Source: Lepisosteus oculatus
Lineage: Eukaryota > Chordata > Actinopteri > Semionotiformes > Lepisosteidae
Direction: 5' to 3'
NCBI RefSeq assembly: GCF_040954835.1
Contig: NW_027168257.1
Coordinates: forward strand, 396,001-460,000
DNA: 64,000 nucleotides
Under the pieces are notes generated by a model that had not been told where the DNA came from, made no database searches, and saw only the letters and a list, made by a program, of their open reading frames with translations. Position 1 is the first letter of the stretch; every line of letters begins with the position of its first letter. This document shows, piece by piece, positions 30,335 through 40,345 of the stretch. A program made the translations under genes and the position numbers.

Positions 30335-33300
30335 CCCCGAGAACATTCGGTCAGGTCAGACGATTCCTCAGGCCTGCCAGGTAGTAAACGAATCGGACCT
30401 GATCGTTCCTGCGTCAACAGCAGGGTTTCCAGTACGCCTTGTCCTAAAGAAGGGACAGAGAATGGACGCTGAGATGGTTTTCTTCCAACCATCAGCTCAG
30501 TTTATCAGACTGAACCTAGCAGTCTGTTGTACCCCCAGACTGGAACGGAATGGCCGAGCCACCTGCCTGTTGGTGCAGAACATAGCAAAACAAGATGTCA
30601 AAATCCCTGCTCGCACTGACATGGGACTGGTAATTGACAATGGTTTCTATGATTTCGAACTAGCCATCCCAGTACTGGGGCAGCTCCCTGGTCCCTTGGC
30701 CAGGGAGGGGGGAACCGAGCAGGTGTACTACACCTACCCCCGGCGGATGATTGCAATTATGCCAATAGAGGGATTCTGCAACCAGGAGGTGTGCAGGGTG
30801 GACCTTAGCGATAAGGATGAGATGGTTGTGTACACAGTACACGCAGGTGTTCCGATGGACCACTCAGCCGAGAGTACGACCCGGGATACCGCCATGCCGT
30901 CAAAAGCGGGGTTCCTAGAGCAGGTACAGGAACAGGTTGGCAAGGCAGATGCCCTGGAAACGGAAAGCCAGCGTCAGCAGCTGCGTCAGAATTTCCAGGA
31001 TTTCCGGGAAGTGTTTGCACGGGACGCCTATGACTGCGGGGTGACGGATTTGAACACAGTGCGCATTCCAACGGCCCCTGGCGCCCGCCCAACCTATGTC
31101 AGGCAGTATCGCATTCCCCTCACGGCATACGAGTCCATAAAGCAGACGTTGGATGCTCTACTAGAGCGTCAGATCATAAGGGAGTGTAACTCCACTTATA
31201 ACTCCCCACTGTGGCCGGTGCTGAAACCCAATGGTAAATGGCGTCTGACCATTGACTACCGGCAGCTGAATAAACAGGTTCCTTTGTCACGATGGCCAAT
31301 GATCTACCTAGATCAGGAGTTAGCCAAGGTGACAACAGCGAAATATTTCACCACAGTGGATGTGGCCAATGGGTTCTGGACCCTTAAGGTAGAACCAACA
31401 GACCAGTACAAACTGGCCTTTTCCTTTGGAAACAGGCAGTTCACCTGGAATCGATGCCCCTTTGGGTATTCCAACTCCCCAGCGGAGTTCAACATATTTC
31501 TGCACAAAGCCATGAGTGATGCAGCCGCCAGGGGCAACCTGGTCTATGTGGACGATATTCTGATGAGGAGTCAGACCTGGGAAGAACACATGGCCGAGAT
31601 CAGGCATGTGTTGACCCAGCTCTCCTGTGCAGGGGCCAAACTGTCCCTGGCTAAGGGACAGTGGTGTAGGACCCAAGTGGAGTACGTGGGACTGTTGGTT
31701 GGAGCCCAAGGCATACAGCCACAGTCCAGCAGAGTCCAAGCTATCCAGAATATGAAGTCGCCCACTAACCTGTCTGAACTGCGCAGCTTTCTGGGAGTAT
31801 GTAATTATTCCCAGCAGTCCATTGAGGATTACGCTGAAATAGCAAGGCCCCTCCACAAGCTGTTGCAGAAAGACGTGCCCTTTGAGTGGGGGCCTTCCCC
31901 AGAACAGGCTGTGATGGAGCTGAAGCGCAGACTCGGTAGTGCGCCGAGCTTGGCCTACCCTGACAAAAATAAGGTCTTCTACCTTGAAGCAGGGTTCTCA
32001 GAGCACTGCCTTGGGGCTGCTCTGAGTCAGGAATATAACCAAGAGTGAAGGGTGGTGGCATATGCCAGTCGAGCCCTGAGCCCAGTGGAGCAAAAGTTCT
32101 TGGACTGCGAGAAGGCCCTGTTGTCTACGGTCTGGTCGGTAGAACACTTCCGTAGTTATGTTGGGGGACAAAAGATCATCATCGAAACCTGCCACCAACC
32201 TGTGACATTCCTGCATAGCCAGAGACTGAAAGCGGGCAGGGTGTCAAATAGCAGGATTGTGGCATGAATGATGGCCCTACAAGGCTATGAGATAGAGGTA
32301 CGTTATGCACAGAGCAAGAAAATGTACCTGGGACAGGGCCTGGCTTTGGGCCAAGTGTGTCACGGCTGTGACACTGACATGGAAGCTCCAGAAACAATTC
32401 CCGCTGCTGAGCTACCGAACAATCATCGGTACTACGATGAGAACGTGGGCCAGGGCTTACCCATGGCCTATGTTGACGGTTGCTCTTTTCGCCACGAACA
32501 GCAGGTGCTAGCAGGGGTAGGAGTAGTCTGGCAAGACAATACTCCCTGTGGGCCGACCCGCTATAAGCTAGGACCAAAGACTAGTCAGTATGCGGAAGTA
32601 GCTGGGGTGCTGATCACCCTCCAGCAGGCCCTGACACATGGCCTTAAACAGTTTGTCATCTGTAGTGACTCGAACTACGCCCGACATAGCTTCGTGTCTC
32701 ACGTTCCGTATTGGAAGGGTAACGGCATGAAAAATGCCCGGGGCAAGGAAGTAAAGAACAAAGAGTTGTTCCTGGCCAGTGACAAGCTCACGACCGAGGC
32801 TGGAATGATGGTTTACTGGAGGAAGGTGAAGGGACACTCCCAGGTGAAGGGACCCGACAAAGACGGGAATGATGAGGCCGACCGGTTGGCCAAATCTGGC
32901 GCCTTAGAGGGTGAACCCTGGCAGTTCCAGCAGGAATGGCTACCCCCAGAATTCGTGGCTGAGGTCAAGGCGGTCACCCGAAGCAGGGCTAGACAGGATG
33001 TCGGAGCTGACCCTCAATCTGTAGTGCTTGGGTCACAGGGTTTTAACACCGATCTTGCGGAAATGCAGAAACAGGACCCAGCAATTGGGCAAATGTATCA
33101 GCATATCGCTGACCCAGTGCGTCAACCTCTTTCGGAGCAGGTGCTGAGCCAGTCTCTGGAGCTGAAGGAGCTGGCAGAGGTGAAAGACAACCTAAAAATT
33201 ATAAAGGGGTTGTTGGTTTGTGTACCAGTTGCACAAGGTGTCCCAAAGTGGGTAGTTCCCCACTGTCATCGGGGGGTCATGATCCAACACGCTCATGACG

Positions 33301-34367
33301 AACCCTGTGGGGGTCACCGGGGAATCAAGGCTACATACGACACTATCCAGCAGGTGGCATTCTGGCCTCACATGGGCCAAGACATCGCCGCGTATGTAAA
33401 GGGGTGTCTGACGTGTAGCCAGTTCCAACCATCACGGCCCTTGCACCGTGCACCACTCCAGAAAAAGGGCATGACATTCACCTGGTCCAATCTTCAAATG
33501 GATTGGGTGGGGCCGCTGGTGAGGTCATCCAGAGGGAACAAATATTTCCTCACTGTTACGTGTGCATTCACAAAATGGATTGAGTGCCTCCCAGCACCCA
33601 ACGACACGGCAGAGACAACTGCAGTGCTGTTGGTGAACCATGTGTTCAGTCGATGGGGATTCCCCCTGACCATGGTCTCGGATCGGGGAACCCATTTCAC
33701 AGCTACAGTAATGGCAACCCTGTGGAATATGCTTGGGGTCAAGACCCAGTTGCATATCTCCTACCACCCTCAATCCTCGGGCCAGGCAGAAAGGGCAAAC
33801 CGAACGGTGGTTAGTATGCTCAAAAAGTTTGTCTCCAACAGCAGTAGGGACTGAGACATTAAGCTGCCCCTGGTTCTGATGGCCATCCGAGCTACGCCCC
33901 ATTGCTCTACGGGGGTCCCACCTTTTGAGATGATGACAAGTCGGAAGATGACTCTTCCCCTACACTGTCTTTATGGGGTGGAGGACCTGAGCACGACGGG
34001 GGCTGCTACGGCCCATCAGTATGTGTCAGACCTGCGAGCACATCTGCAGGCAACCTTTGCTTTTGCCCAGAACAATCTGGGAAGGAGTGCAGAGGGTAGG
34101 AAAGCATACTATGACTGAAAGGCAGTTAACCAGGAACTCCAAGTAGGAGACAAGGTCCTGTACTTCCAATTTGCCAAACCCACAGGGGTGGCCCGGAAGT
34201 ACTTACCCAGTTGGACAGGACCCCACGAGATTGTCGATAAGGTATCACCGGTAGCTTATCGAATTCAGATTGAGAAGGGAAGGCAATCTCTGGTCTACAA
34301 GTGGGTGCATCGCAACCACCTCCGGTTGTATCGCCCACCTCAAATGGCGCCGGAGAACACAGAATAG
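30219..34367 (+). pseudogene. element C pol: RT, two RNase H domains, integrase
   Basis: One frame broken by TGA at 32046, 32265, 33852 and 34116. RT spans roughly 31000-31800, with TIDYRQLN and YVDD (31545-31556). A first RNase H-like domain (31960-32330) looks like the Ty3/retroviral kind (YASRALSPVEQKF) but has lost acidic residues: LEAG and ETCHQP stand where aspartates are expected. A second RNase H (32460-32910) keeps all four: YVDGCS, YAEVAG, CSDSNYA and [10 protein letters not shown]. Integrase follows with HAHD...CGGHRG, CLTC, and a DDE core ([22 protein letters not shown]). The frame ends at TAG 34365. Confidence 0.87.
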
Positions 34368-34508
34368 GGTTAAACGTCCAAACCCGATCAAAGAGGGGGG
34401 TGCCCCTTTGTAGCTGCAGGCAGTTAGGTACTGTACTGTAGGTCCTGCTAGGAAAATATATTCAAAATTATAGTGGAACTGTACCATGTGCCTCATCTAT
34501 GTTCCAGA

Positions 34509-34657
34509 ATGGGAATCCTAAAACTGCCAGGGCTGGTCCTGACAGTACTGTGGATCGCCTCGACACAGCCCCTTGAAGTTGTGGAACCTGGTCCTCCTAC
34601 CGGCATAGTCCTGCAGGAAACCGTAGTCCTCTCCATGGAAATCTTTATGGTACAATC
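34509..34657 (+). pseudogene. element C env, first 50 codons
   Basis: About 140 bp after the pol stop an ATG opens a signal-peptide-like start (MGILKLPGLVLTVLWIAST) and then a short mature segment (PTGIVLQETVVLSMEIFMV). It stops being Env-like where the LINE poly(T) begins. The position after pol and the signal peptide point to env; the family is not recognised. Confidence 0.55.
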
Positions 34658-35205
34658 TTTTTTTTTTCTTATAAAATATACTTTATTCCGAAAAAAAACA
34701 CATCTCAAAGGGAAACGTCTCACACGATAACACTCCACAAAATTAAAACATCGGCGGAACGGCGGTGATTGTCCGTTATCAATCCTTGCAAGGGTGGGCG
34801 GATTTGCGCTATTATGAGAGTCCCTCCAAACCCTACCGCTTGCTGTAAACCATTAATCCCTGTACAGGGTCCATAGGCCTTTCCAGTGCTCCTTTGCCGT
34901 GGGGAAACCCCATTTAGCAACGTCGCGCTTCATCCTCCTCCTGAGGTCCGCCAGGATCCTCTCTTCCAGCTCCCTCGCTCCCCACTTGTTGTTGTGCCGG
35001 ATGAGATTGTTTCTCGCGTCCCACAGGCCTTTCTTTGTGAGGGACAGCAGCAGCCACATCAGGAACTGCGTCCCCCTGTCCAGTCCGGTAGGTGCCAGCC
35101 CCAGCAGAATGTACTGGTAGCTGAGCACCGCATTCGTTTCCAGGAGTTGCATTATGTTGTCCATTCTGCCCCACACCGCCTTGGCGAAGGGGCAGCTCCT
35201 TCACT
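34658..35205 (-). mobile_element. 5'-truncated LINE, Tx1/L1-like 3' end
   Basis: Starts on the plus strand with poly(T) (a minus-strand poly(A) tail). The minus-strand frame 34853-35176 encodes a LINE ORF2-type C-terminal tail (LSYQYILLGL, LLLSLTKKGLWDARN). Only the last part of the element is present, as usual for LINE insertions. The Tx1 assignment is by pattern only. Confidence 0.65.
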
Positions 35206-35920
35206 TTATTAAGATACTGAAGAAAGATGTGGAGACGGGGGTTTGAATTTAATCCTTTCTGTAGGGGGTTTAGACTTTCAAGTCACAAACTGGGGTTTAT
35301 GGCAGGAAAGGGGGGTTAACTGATAAGGATTGCAGATGCAAGCTAGGAACCCCCCTGGGTGTAATGTTAAACTGACCATTTGTCCAGAACATCGTAAACT
35401 GGCCAAATACCATGAACCCCCCTCTTTACCATCAGACCGAGTGACGTCAGAAACGGAGAAGAAAACACTATATAACCCAAAAGTTTGTAACAGTACGGGG
35501 AACAATACTTCGGTTTTGTTGTTTCTTGCGGGAAACAAGACTTTGGCTTTATTGTTCCTTGCATGCAATAAACTCATCTGTTTTACTTCATCTCGGGATC
35601 AAGAACCTTATTTCTTCTGTTACAACAAATTTGGCGTAGTCGGCGGATGCTCCAGAAGGCGCAGAACTTCCCATCGGCAGGAGAGATGGTCAGCGCGCAC
35701 ATAACTAAGAGGTAAGGACTCCTCTTTTATTTAAAAGTCCCGACTCTCTCTGACCGATTGGGAAATCTCTGCTCCCTGCGAGAATCGCCCGAGATGACGG
35801 AGTAAACGTGAGTTTCTGAATTCCTCTGGCCCGGGGAAGACACCGGTGTATGTAATGGGTTGTTTGCTGTAAGCCCAGAATTTGGTCTGGCAGGGGTTCC
35901 GCGGTATTGTGTACAGGCGT
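35206..35920 (+). mobile_element. retroviral LTR and leader, tRNA-Ser-like PBS (element D)
   Basis: The LTR 3' part has a TATA box (TATATAA, 35469-35475) and poly(A) signal AATAAA (35567-35572), and ends ..TTACAACA at about 35627. The next segment, TGGCGTAGTCGGCGGAT from 35632, resembles a tRNA-Ser primer site. A GTAAGG splice-donor-like site is at 35712. The left end of the LTR is not clear. No gag follows: the leader passes into a minisatellite and then U5 genes. Confidence 0.65.
35632..35648 (+). promoter_or_regulatory. primer-binding site of element D, tRNA-Ser-like
   Basis: TGGCGTAGTCGGC is the exact complement of the last 10 bases of the Ser(TGA/AGA/CGA) genes here plus CCA. After a one-base gap GGAT continues the match. 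Confidence 0.7.
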
Positions 35921-35929
35921 TCGAAGCTG

Positions 35930-36110
35930 GTTTATGCCTTAATTGCGCGTGGAGTTTTTGAACGGGTTTTGGACCCTTACCGTGAAGTTCAGGACTGGTG
36001 TGGGCCTTAATTGCGCCCGGAGTTCTGAAGGTCAGAACTGGTTTGGGCCTTAATTGCGCCCGGAGTTCTGAGGCTCAGGATCGGTGTGGGCCTTAATTGC
36101 CAGATTAAGG
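35930..36110 (+). repeat. 43-bp minisatellite upstream of U5
   Basis: CCTTAATTGC recurs at 35937, 36005, 36048 and 36091, the last three exactly 43 bp apart. Each unit has a GCCCGGAGTTCTGA-like core. The block ends in a near-palindrome (TTAAGGCCTTAAATGGCCTTAA) just before U5. Confidence 0.8.
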
Positions 36111-36134
36111 CCTTAAATGGCCTTAATCAGCCAT

Positions 36135-36250
36135 GCACTCTGGTTTCTTTTCATCTCGTACAAATCTTTCGCCTTTTACTAAAGATTTCCGTGGAGAGGA
36201 GCATGAATGAGTTCCATGCAATTTTTGTGCTTCCCTGCCTTCGGGTGGGT
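36135..36250 (+). ncRNA. U5 spliceosomal snRNA, copy 1
   Basis: ACTCTGGTTTC start, the invariant loop I segment CGCCTTTTACTAAAG between AATCTTT and GATTT, GTGGAGAGGA, Sm site AATTTTTG and a terminal hairpin closed by TTCG. A 3' box (AAAGAGAGA, 36267-36275) follows. It differs from copy 2 at several places (TTTCTTTTC for TTTCTCTTC). Its upstream sequence is not the U5 promoter of copy 2 but the minisatellite, so expression is doubtful. Confidence 0.9.
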
Positions 36251-36266
36251 CGCAGCTGGGTTGGTC

Positions 36267-36275
36267 AAAGAGAGA
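36267..36275 (+). promoter_or_regulatory. snRNA 3' box of U5 copy 1
   Basis: AAAGAGAGA after GGTC fits AAARNNAGA at the expected distance. Confidence 0.7.
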
Positions 36276-36415
36276 AAACAAGCACGTTCGCAATCGCTCT
36301 TGTAATGGTGATTGTGGCCGTCTGCTCCGCGAGTTCTCGGTCTCCGGCCGTCTGATTGGCGTTCTTTTCTTTGGGGGGCGGGAAGTGTCCGGCCGCAGGG
36401 GATCTTGGGACCTCG

Positions 36416-36423
36416 CTTTGCAT
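36416..36423 (+). promoter_or_regulatory. octamer-like distal element of U5 copy 2
   Basis: CTTTGCAT lies 222 bp before U5 copy 2, where snRNA distal sequence elements usually sit. In the next unit the same place reads CCTGCAT. A candidate proximal element lies near 36568-36590 in the conserved segment ATTGCCAACCACGACCGG. Confidence 0.5.
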
Positions 36424-36642
36424 AGAGGCTTCCCAGAGTGCGTCGTTTCCGGCACAGTGTGGCCGGGTGTTTTCCGAGTTATCGCACGGATTGGGCACGG
36501 CCGCAAGCTGAGAGCCGCAGGCGATGAGCCCGGAGCTGAACGGGCCCCACTGGCTAGTTTGTAAGGCCAGGTGCATTGCCAACCACGACCGGCAGCGCAG
36601 AGGCTTTGAAGGCGGCCTGGGCTCCTGCAGCTGTGCAGCCAC

Positions 36643-36758
36643 GCACTCTGGTTTCTCTTCATCTCGTACAAATCTTTCGCCTTTTACTAAAGATTTCCGT
36701 GGAGAGGAGCATGAATGAGTTCTATGCAATTTTTGCGCTTCCTTGCTTTCGGGTGGGG
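36643..36758 (+). ncRNA. U5 spliceosomal snRNA, copy 2
   Basis: Complete U5: ACTCTGGTTTCTCTTCATC, loop I CGCCTTTTACTAAAG, GTGGAGAGGAG, Sm site AATTTTTG and a TTCG-capped 3' hairpin. The 3' box AAAGAGAGA is at 36775-36783. It is preceded by the full spacer with octamer-like and proximal-like elements, so it is the better candidate for an active gene. Confidence 0.95.
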
Positions 36759-36774
36759 TACAGCTGGGCTGGTC

Positions 36775-36783
36775 AAAGAGAGA
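36775..36783 (+). promoter_or_regulatory. snRNA 3' box of U5 copy 2
   Basis: AAAGAGAGA, the same as after copy 1. Confidence 0.7.
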
Positions 36784-37139
36784 AAACAAAAACGTTCACA
36801 ATTGCTCTTGTTATGGCGATTGTGGCTGTCTGCTCCGCGAGTCCTCGGTCTCTGGCCGTCTGATTGGCGCTCTTTTCTTTGGGGGGCGGGAAGTGTCCGG
36901 CCGCAGGGGATCTTGGGACCTTGCCTGCATAGCGGCTTCCCAGAGTGCGTCGTTTCCGGCACAGTGTGGCCGGGTGTTTTCCGAGTTATCGCACGGATTG
37001 GGCACGCTCGCAAGCCGTGAGCCGCAGGCGATGAGCCCGGAGCTGAACGGGCCCCACTGGCTCGTTTGTAAGGCCAGGTGTATTGCCAACCACGACCGGC
37101 AGGGCAGAGGCCTTGAAGGCGGCCTGGGCTTGCGTGATC

Positions 37140-37629
37140 GGATCAACTAAATGCTGTGGTGTTACTTTTTGTCAATGAAAAAATAAACTCTTTTCGTTTA
37201 CAAAGACGGTTACAAAGAATGTGGACCAGGGTAATACTTTGAGCTTACAGCTTGTCCAAGGTCATTCATTATTAATACTCTTAGTAATATCTTCAGTAAA
37301 GACTTTGATGCATAAAATATTCCTGCATATTTAAAATATTTATGATAAAGGTGGTAGGTTGTGTACTTTTGTCCAACAGAACAATCTTGCTTTTATAAAA
37401 TATACCGCCTTTTTAATGTTTAATGATTAACATGCTGTAATACACTGTTTAAATTTAAAAGTCTAAAGAGTATACACCTTAAATTCTTAATTGAATAAAG
37501 ATTGTCCCTCAGCAGTGATCAGGATTCAAAACTGACGTTTTCTGGTGACAGCTCAAATGCTGTACAGGAGAGGTTAACCTTTATTAGCTCCACCTGGCGA
37601 TTTTACAAGGTGATTCCGGATACTATTAA
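37140..37629. other. AT-rich spacer
   Basis: AT-rich sequence with no reading frame, RNA gene or recognised repeat. Confidence 0.5.
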
Positions 37630-37749
37630 CATAATCTAATTTGCGTCCGGTATGATGCGGTATACTGCGACACTCCCACCGTGTTATACCGCAGCATACC
37701 CCGCTTGTTTTGAATGGCTGCATATGTATATAGACTCTATATATACATT

Positions 37750-37962
37750 TGGTGCATGCCACAATTTTGGATGGTGGTGGAGGAATAGGGATTTTCTCAA
37801 CACGGCAGGGACTCCAGTTAAGAATGCTGGGTTTATCTCTGAACTATTAGAAGCTTTGCAGCTACTGACTGAAGTAGCTGTGGTAATGTGTAAATCACAT
37901 AATAAAGAAATGTTTCCAGTAACTCGAGGGAACAACTTTGCAGATGCAACTGTCAGGTGAGC
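37750..37962 (+). pseudogene. RNase H C-terminal fragment
   Basis: The frame reads HNFGWWWRNRDFLNTAGTPV and later CKSHNKE and GNNFADATV. It aligns with the end of the ERV-A RNase H (DFGTLWKNRGFL, NSRADAA) at roughly half identity. It is bounded by stops. Confidence 0.75.
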
Positions 37963-38037
37963 AATACTTGTAGAACAGTAGTCTGAGACCTCTGTGAAGC
38001 AGAGAAATGGACATGGTTAGAAAAGATTATGGGGCTG

Positions 38038-38575
38038 CAGGATGATGGGGTGTGGAGCTGACAGCACACCAGACGCCCTGCATGCCCTCACAGCCTAATG
38101 CCCTTTATAGCCCGACAAATGCACTCTGTTGGACACCCAGGTGGGAGTCAAATGGTGTGCCGGTTACCCAAAACTGGGTGAGAACCGGGTTTGAAGCAGT
38201 AACCACTTATGTGGTATCTAATGTGGATGTAATGTTTATCAAAGGAACTCAACTACAGTTCAGGTGCGGGTGCAACAGCTCAAAAGGCCTGCTCCTGAGG
38301 AACCTTTCAAACCTGGGAAATTGAAAATTGTAAAGGGAAACCTGGGCTCTTATAATCTGTTTTCCCGGTGGGTTGCTGCCACTGCCTCTGTGTCTACCAA
38401 ACACTTGATAACAGAGATAAGCCCTCGGTGGGCACTGCCCTGCCCCTTGTATTATGATCAAGGAACACACTTCACAGGGAAGGTGTGTCAGGCTGTGGCT
38501 GCATTGTTCGGAGTGAGATGGACTGAGATCACCCTCAGTCTGCTGGAACAGTGGAATGAAGGAACAGATCTCTGA
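38038..38575 (+). pseudogene. integrase fragments
   Basis: Broken integrase: a degenerate N-terminal part near 38040-38200, then a DDE-core part near 38364-38530 (FSRWVAATAS, DQGTHFTGKV). It has several stops and a shortened core. Confidence 0.65.
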
Positions 38576-38776
38576 AAGATCGACTAGACATCAGACTGAA
38601 GGAACGCCATGGGATGCGGGCTGGATCAAACAGAACTGTGTAACAGCCTGTTTGATATCATCACGGGCCAATCAATGAAACTTCCTGGGGGGACGAATTT
38701 AGCTGGACGAATGGATTGTTGAATTTGCTAATTCTCTATTGTAGTATTGTAGGTTGCTAGGACTTAGCAAAGCACT

Positions 38777-39010
38777 ATGATGAAGAAAAATATATATCAT
38801 AATTATAATCCAGATGATTGGGGCATTGGTGCATGGCTACAGTCTGTGCTAGGAACATTGAGAGGGTCTCTGGTTCAATACATATTTGTGGGTCTGGTAT
38901 TATTCGTTATGATCATATCGTTAATATCCTGTTTGAAAAACATGTGGACTAAAGCTGCTGCTTCTGTGCTAATTGTACGCCCTGAAGGGATCATGAAGGT
39001 CAAAAAATGA
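38777..39010 (+). pseudogene. Env transmembrane tail of another retrovirus
   Basis: A 77-codon frame with a membrane-spanning stretch (YIFVGLVLFVMIISLISCL) after an amphipathic part (GIGAWLQSVLGTL), then a short basic tail. This is the usual shape of a retroviral TM C-terminus. It does not match the ERV-A anchor, so it comes from a different element. Confidence 0.55.
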
Positions 39011-39364
39011 TTTCATGGGAAAGGTTCTCTTATCTAGTGGCAGAACCTGATGGGTAGAACAATATAGCTTTAAGGGGGGTTACCCTTGGGAGTGATTCCC
39101 CTAGATGCAAATGATTATTGTGGTTTGTTTGTTCATAATAAGATGTTTTGCAGGAACGGAACAAAGAGAAATTTTACAACTTCAGCTAGAATTGTTCTAC
39201 AAAACGTCACAGCTGAGGCAGGGGAACAATGTGTAGATTTTTCTAAGAGTTATTACCCAGTTGTTGACCAATCTGTTGACCAATGTTGACCAAAAAAGCC
39301 TAGGATTATGCTGGGCTCCAGCCCACAGGGATTTACCTGTGCTGTAAGAACTAATGAGTGAATA

Positions 39365-39545
39365 AGGAGACTGGATTCTGGTGAAAGACTTCAGGAAAAA
39401 GAAATGGTGTTCACTCAGGTGGAGGGGGCTGTACCAGGTGCTGCTGACCACTGCCACTGCTGTGAAGGTCACAGAAATGGTGCCCTGGATTCATGCTTCC
39501 CACTGTAAAAAGGTCACAAACGAACTGAACAAAGCGCAGGAGTGA
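39365..39545 (+). pseudogene. pol C-terminus related to ERV-A
   Basis: Very similar to 13074-13251 (ETGDWILVKDF equivalent, then the integrase tail). It ends in the same TGATG overlap with env. Confidence 0.85.
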
Positions 39546-40250
39546 TGTCTCCACAAGGACAGATGGGGATAACCTGCTTGGGACTGATGTGCACAGCCTT
39601 TTTCCTTTTTATGTAGAAGCCTGTCACCACCCCAAAAGAGGAAGAATCTAAACACGAAGCCTCTTTGTATACAAACTGGCTGAATGAAACTGATAATGAG
39701 GGGGATATGAGTAATTTGTGGTATAAATTTATAAATCATACTGTAAAGTTAAAGAAATTTAATGCATCTTGTTATATATGTGCTTTAATGCCTCATTCTA
39801 CAGCCTCACCCATGCGACTTTTTATGAAATGTACTCTTTTATTAATATCATGTTAGAAGGCTTAGACGCTATCAAACAAGAATTAAGGGGAGTTAGATTA
39901 ATGGCACTTCAGAACAGGTTCGTGCTGGACCTTCAAAATGCAGCATCTGGAGGAGTCTATGCTTTAGTAGGAGACTCCTGTTGTACATATATTCCAGCTA
40001 ATGACTATGATTACGGAAATCTTACACTCGCTATTCAGCATTTAAAAGAACTAAAAGACAAGGTGAATAAAGAGAGAGGCATAAAAGATACACCGGCTTT
40101 TCTCTCCTGGTTAGAATCACTGTTTGGGCCAGGGGGAATGTTTTTCTTTTAAGTTACTAACACCGATTATAGGGGCTGTGATACTTGTCTTCCTGTTTTT
40201 ATGTTGCTGTATGACATGTATTATTCCAATGCTTCGAAATATGGAAATAT
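39544..40250 (+). pseudogene. env related to ERV-A with SU deletion
   Basis: Begins like ERV-A env but has TAG at 39615-39617 in the signal region. The CXXC motif is present as CYIC. Just after MPHSTASPM the text jumps to the TM ectodomain (MKCTLLLIS in this frame, out of phase). About 760 bp, including most of SU and the cleavage site, are missing. TM then continues in another frame with CX6CC (near 39957) and stops at TAA 40150. Confidence 0.88.
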
Positions 40251-40254
40251 GGTA

Positions 40255-40345
40255 CCTAGGGGGATAAACTGTTCATCCTTCCAGTCTGGAGAATTGGCAG
40301 CTGTCTGACGTCGGTAAGTGATCCTTAAAAAATTAATAGTTCCAT
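40255..40345 (+). pseudogene. ERV leader fragment joined to env
   Basis: The env text breaks at about 40250 and continues as the ERV-A leader equivalent of 7075-7145 (GGATAAACTGTTCATCC, then GACGTCGGTAAGTGATCC). An LTR-end-like TTCCATGACAG follows. The order env-leader-LTR end is not that of any intact provirus. Confidence 0.75.

Larger units (their letters stand above)
28222..34657 (+). mobile_element. decayed full-length relative of element B (element C)
   Basis: A retrovirus-like body inserted in the third tRNA-Gly/U4 unit (joint near 28222), keeping gag, protease, RT, RNase H, integrase and the beginning of env in one direction. Several frame changes and in-frame TGA codons show it is dead. 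No clear LTR is visible on either side; 28230-28330 only weakly resembles the LTR at 54355-54420. A LINE interrupts env at about 34657. Confidence 0.85.
36137..37130 (+). repeat. 508-bp U5 tandem repeat
   Basis: ACTCTGG starts at 36137 and 36645, 508 bp apart. Spacers of the two units agree almost throughout. A third unit begins with the promoter part at about 37020-37130 but has no U5 body. Confidence 0.9.
37630..40345 (+). mobile_element. scrambled gammaretrovirus-like remnant (element E)
   Basis: An ordered but heavily deleted series of retroviral pieces: RNase H, integrase, an Env tail, then pol end and env related to ERV-A, then a leader piece. No flanking LTR pair is visible. The 39365-40250 part is close to ERV-A; the earlier pieces are more diverged and may come from a second virus. 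Confidence 0.8.
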
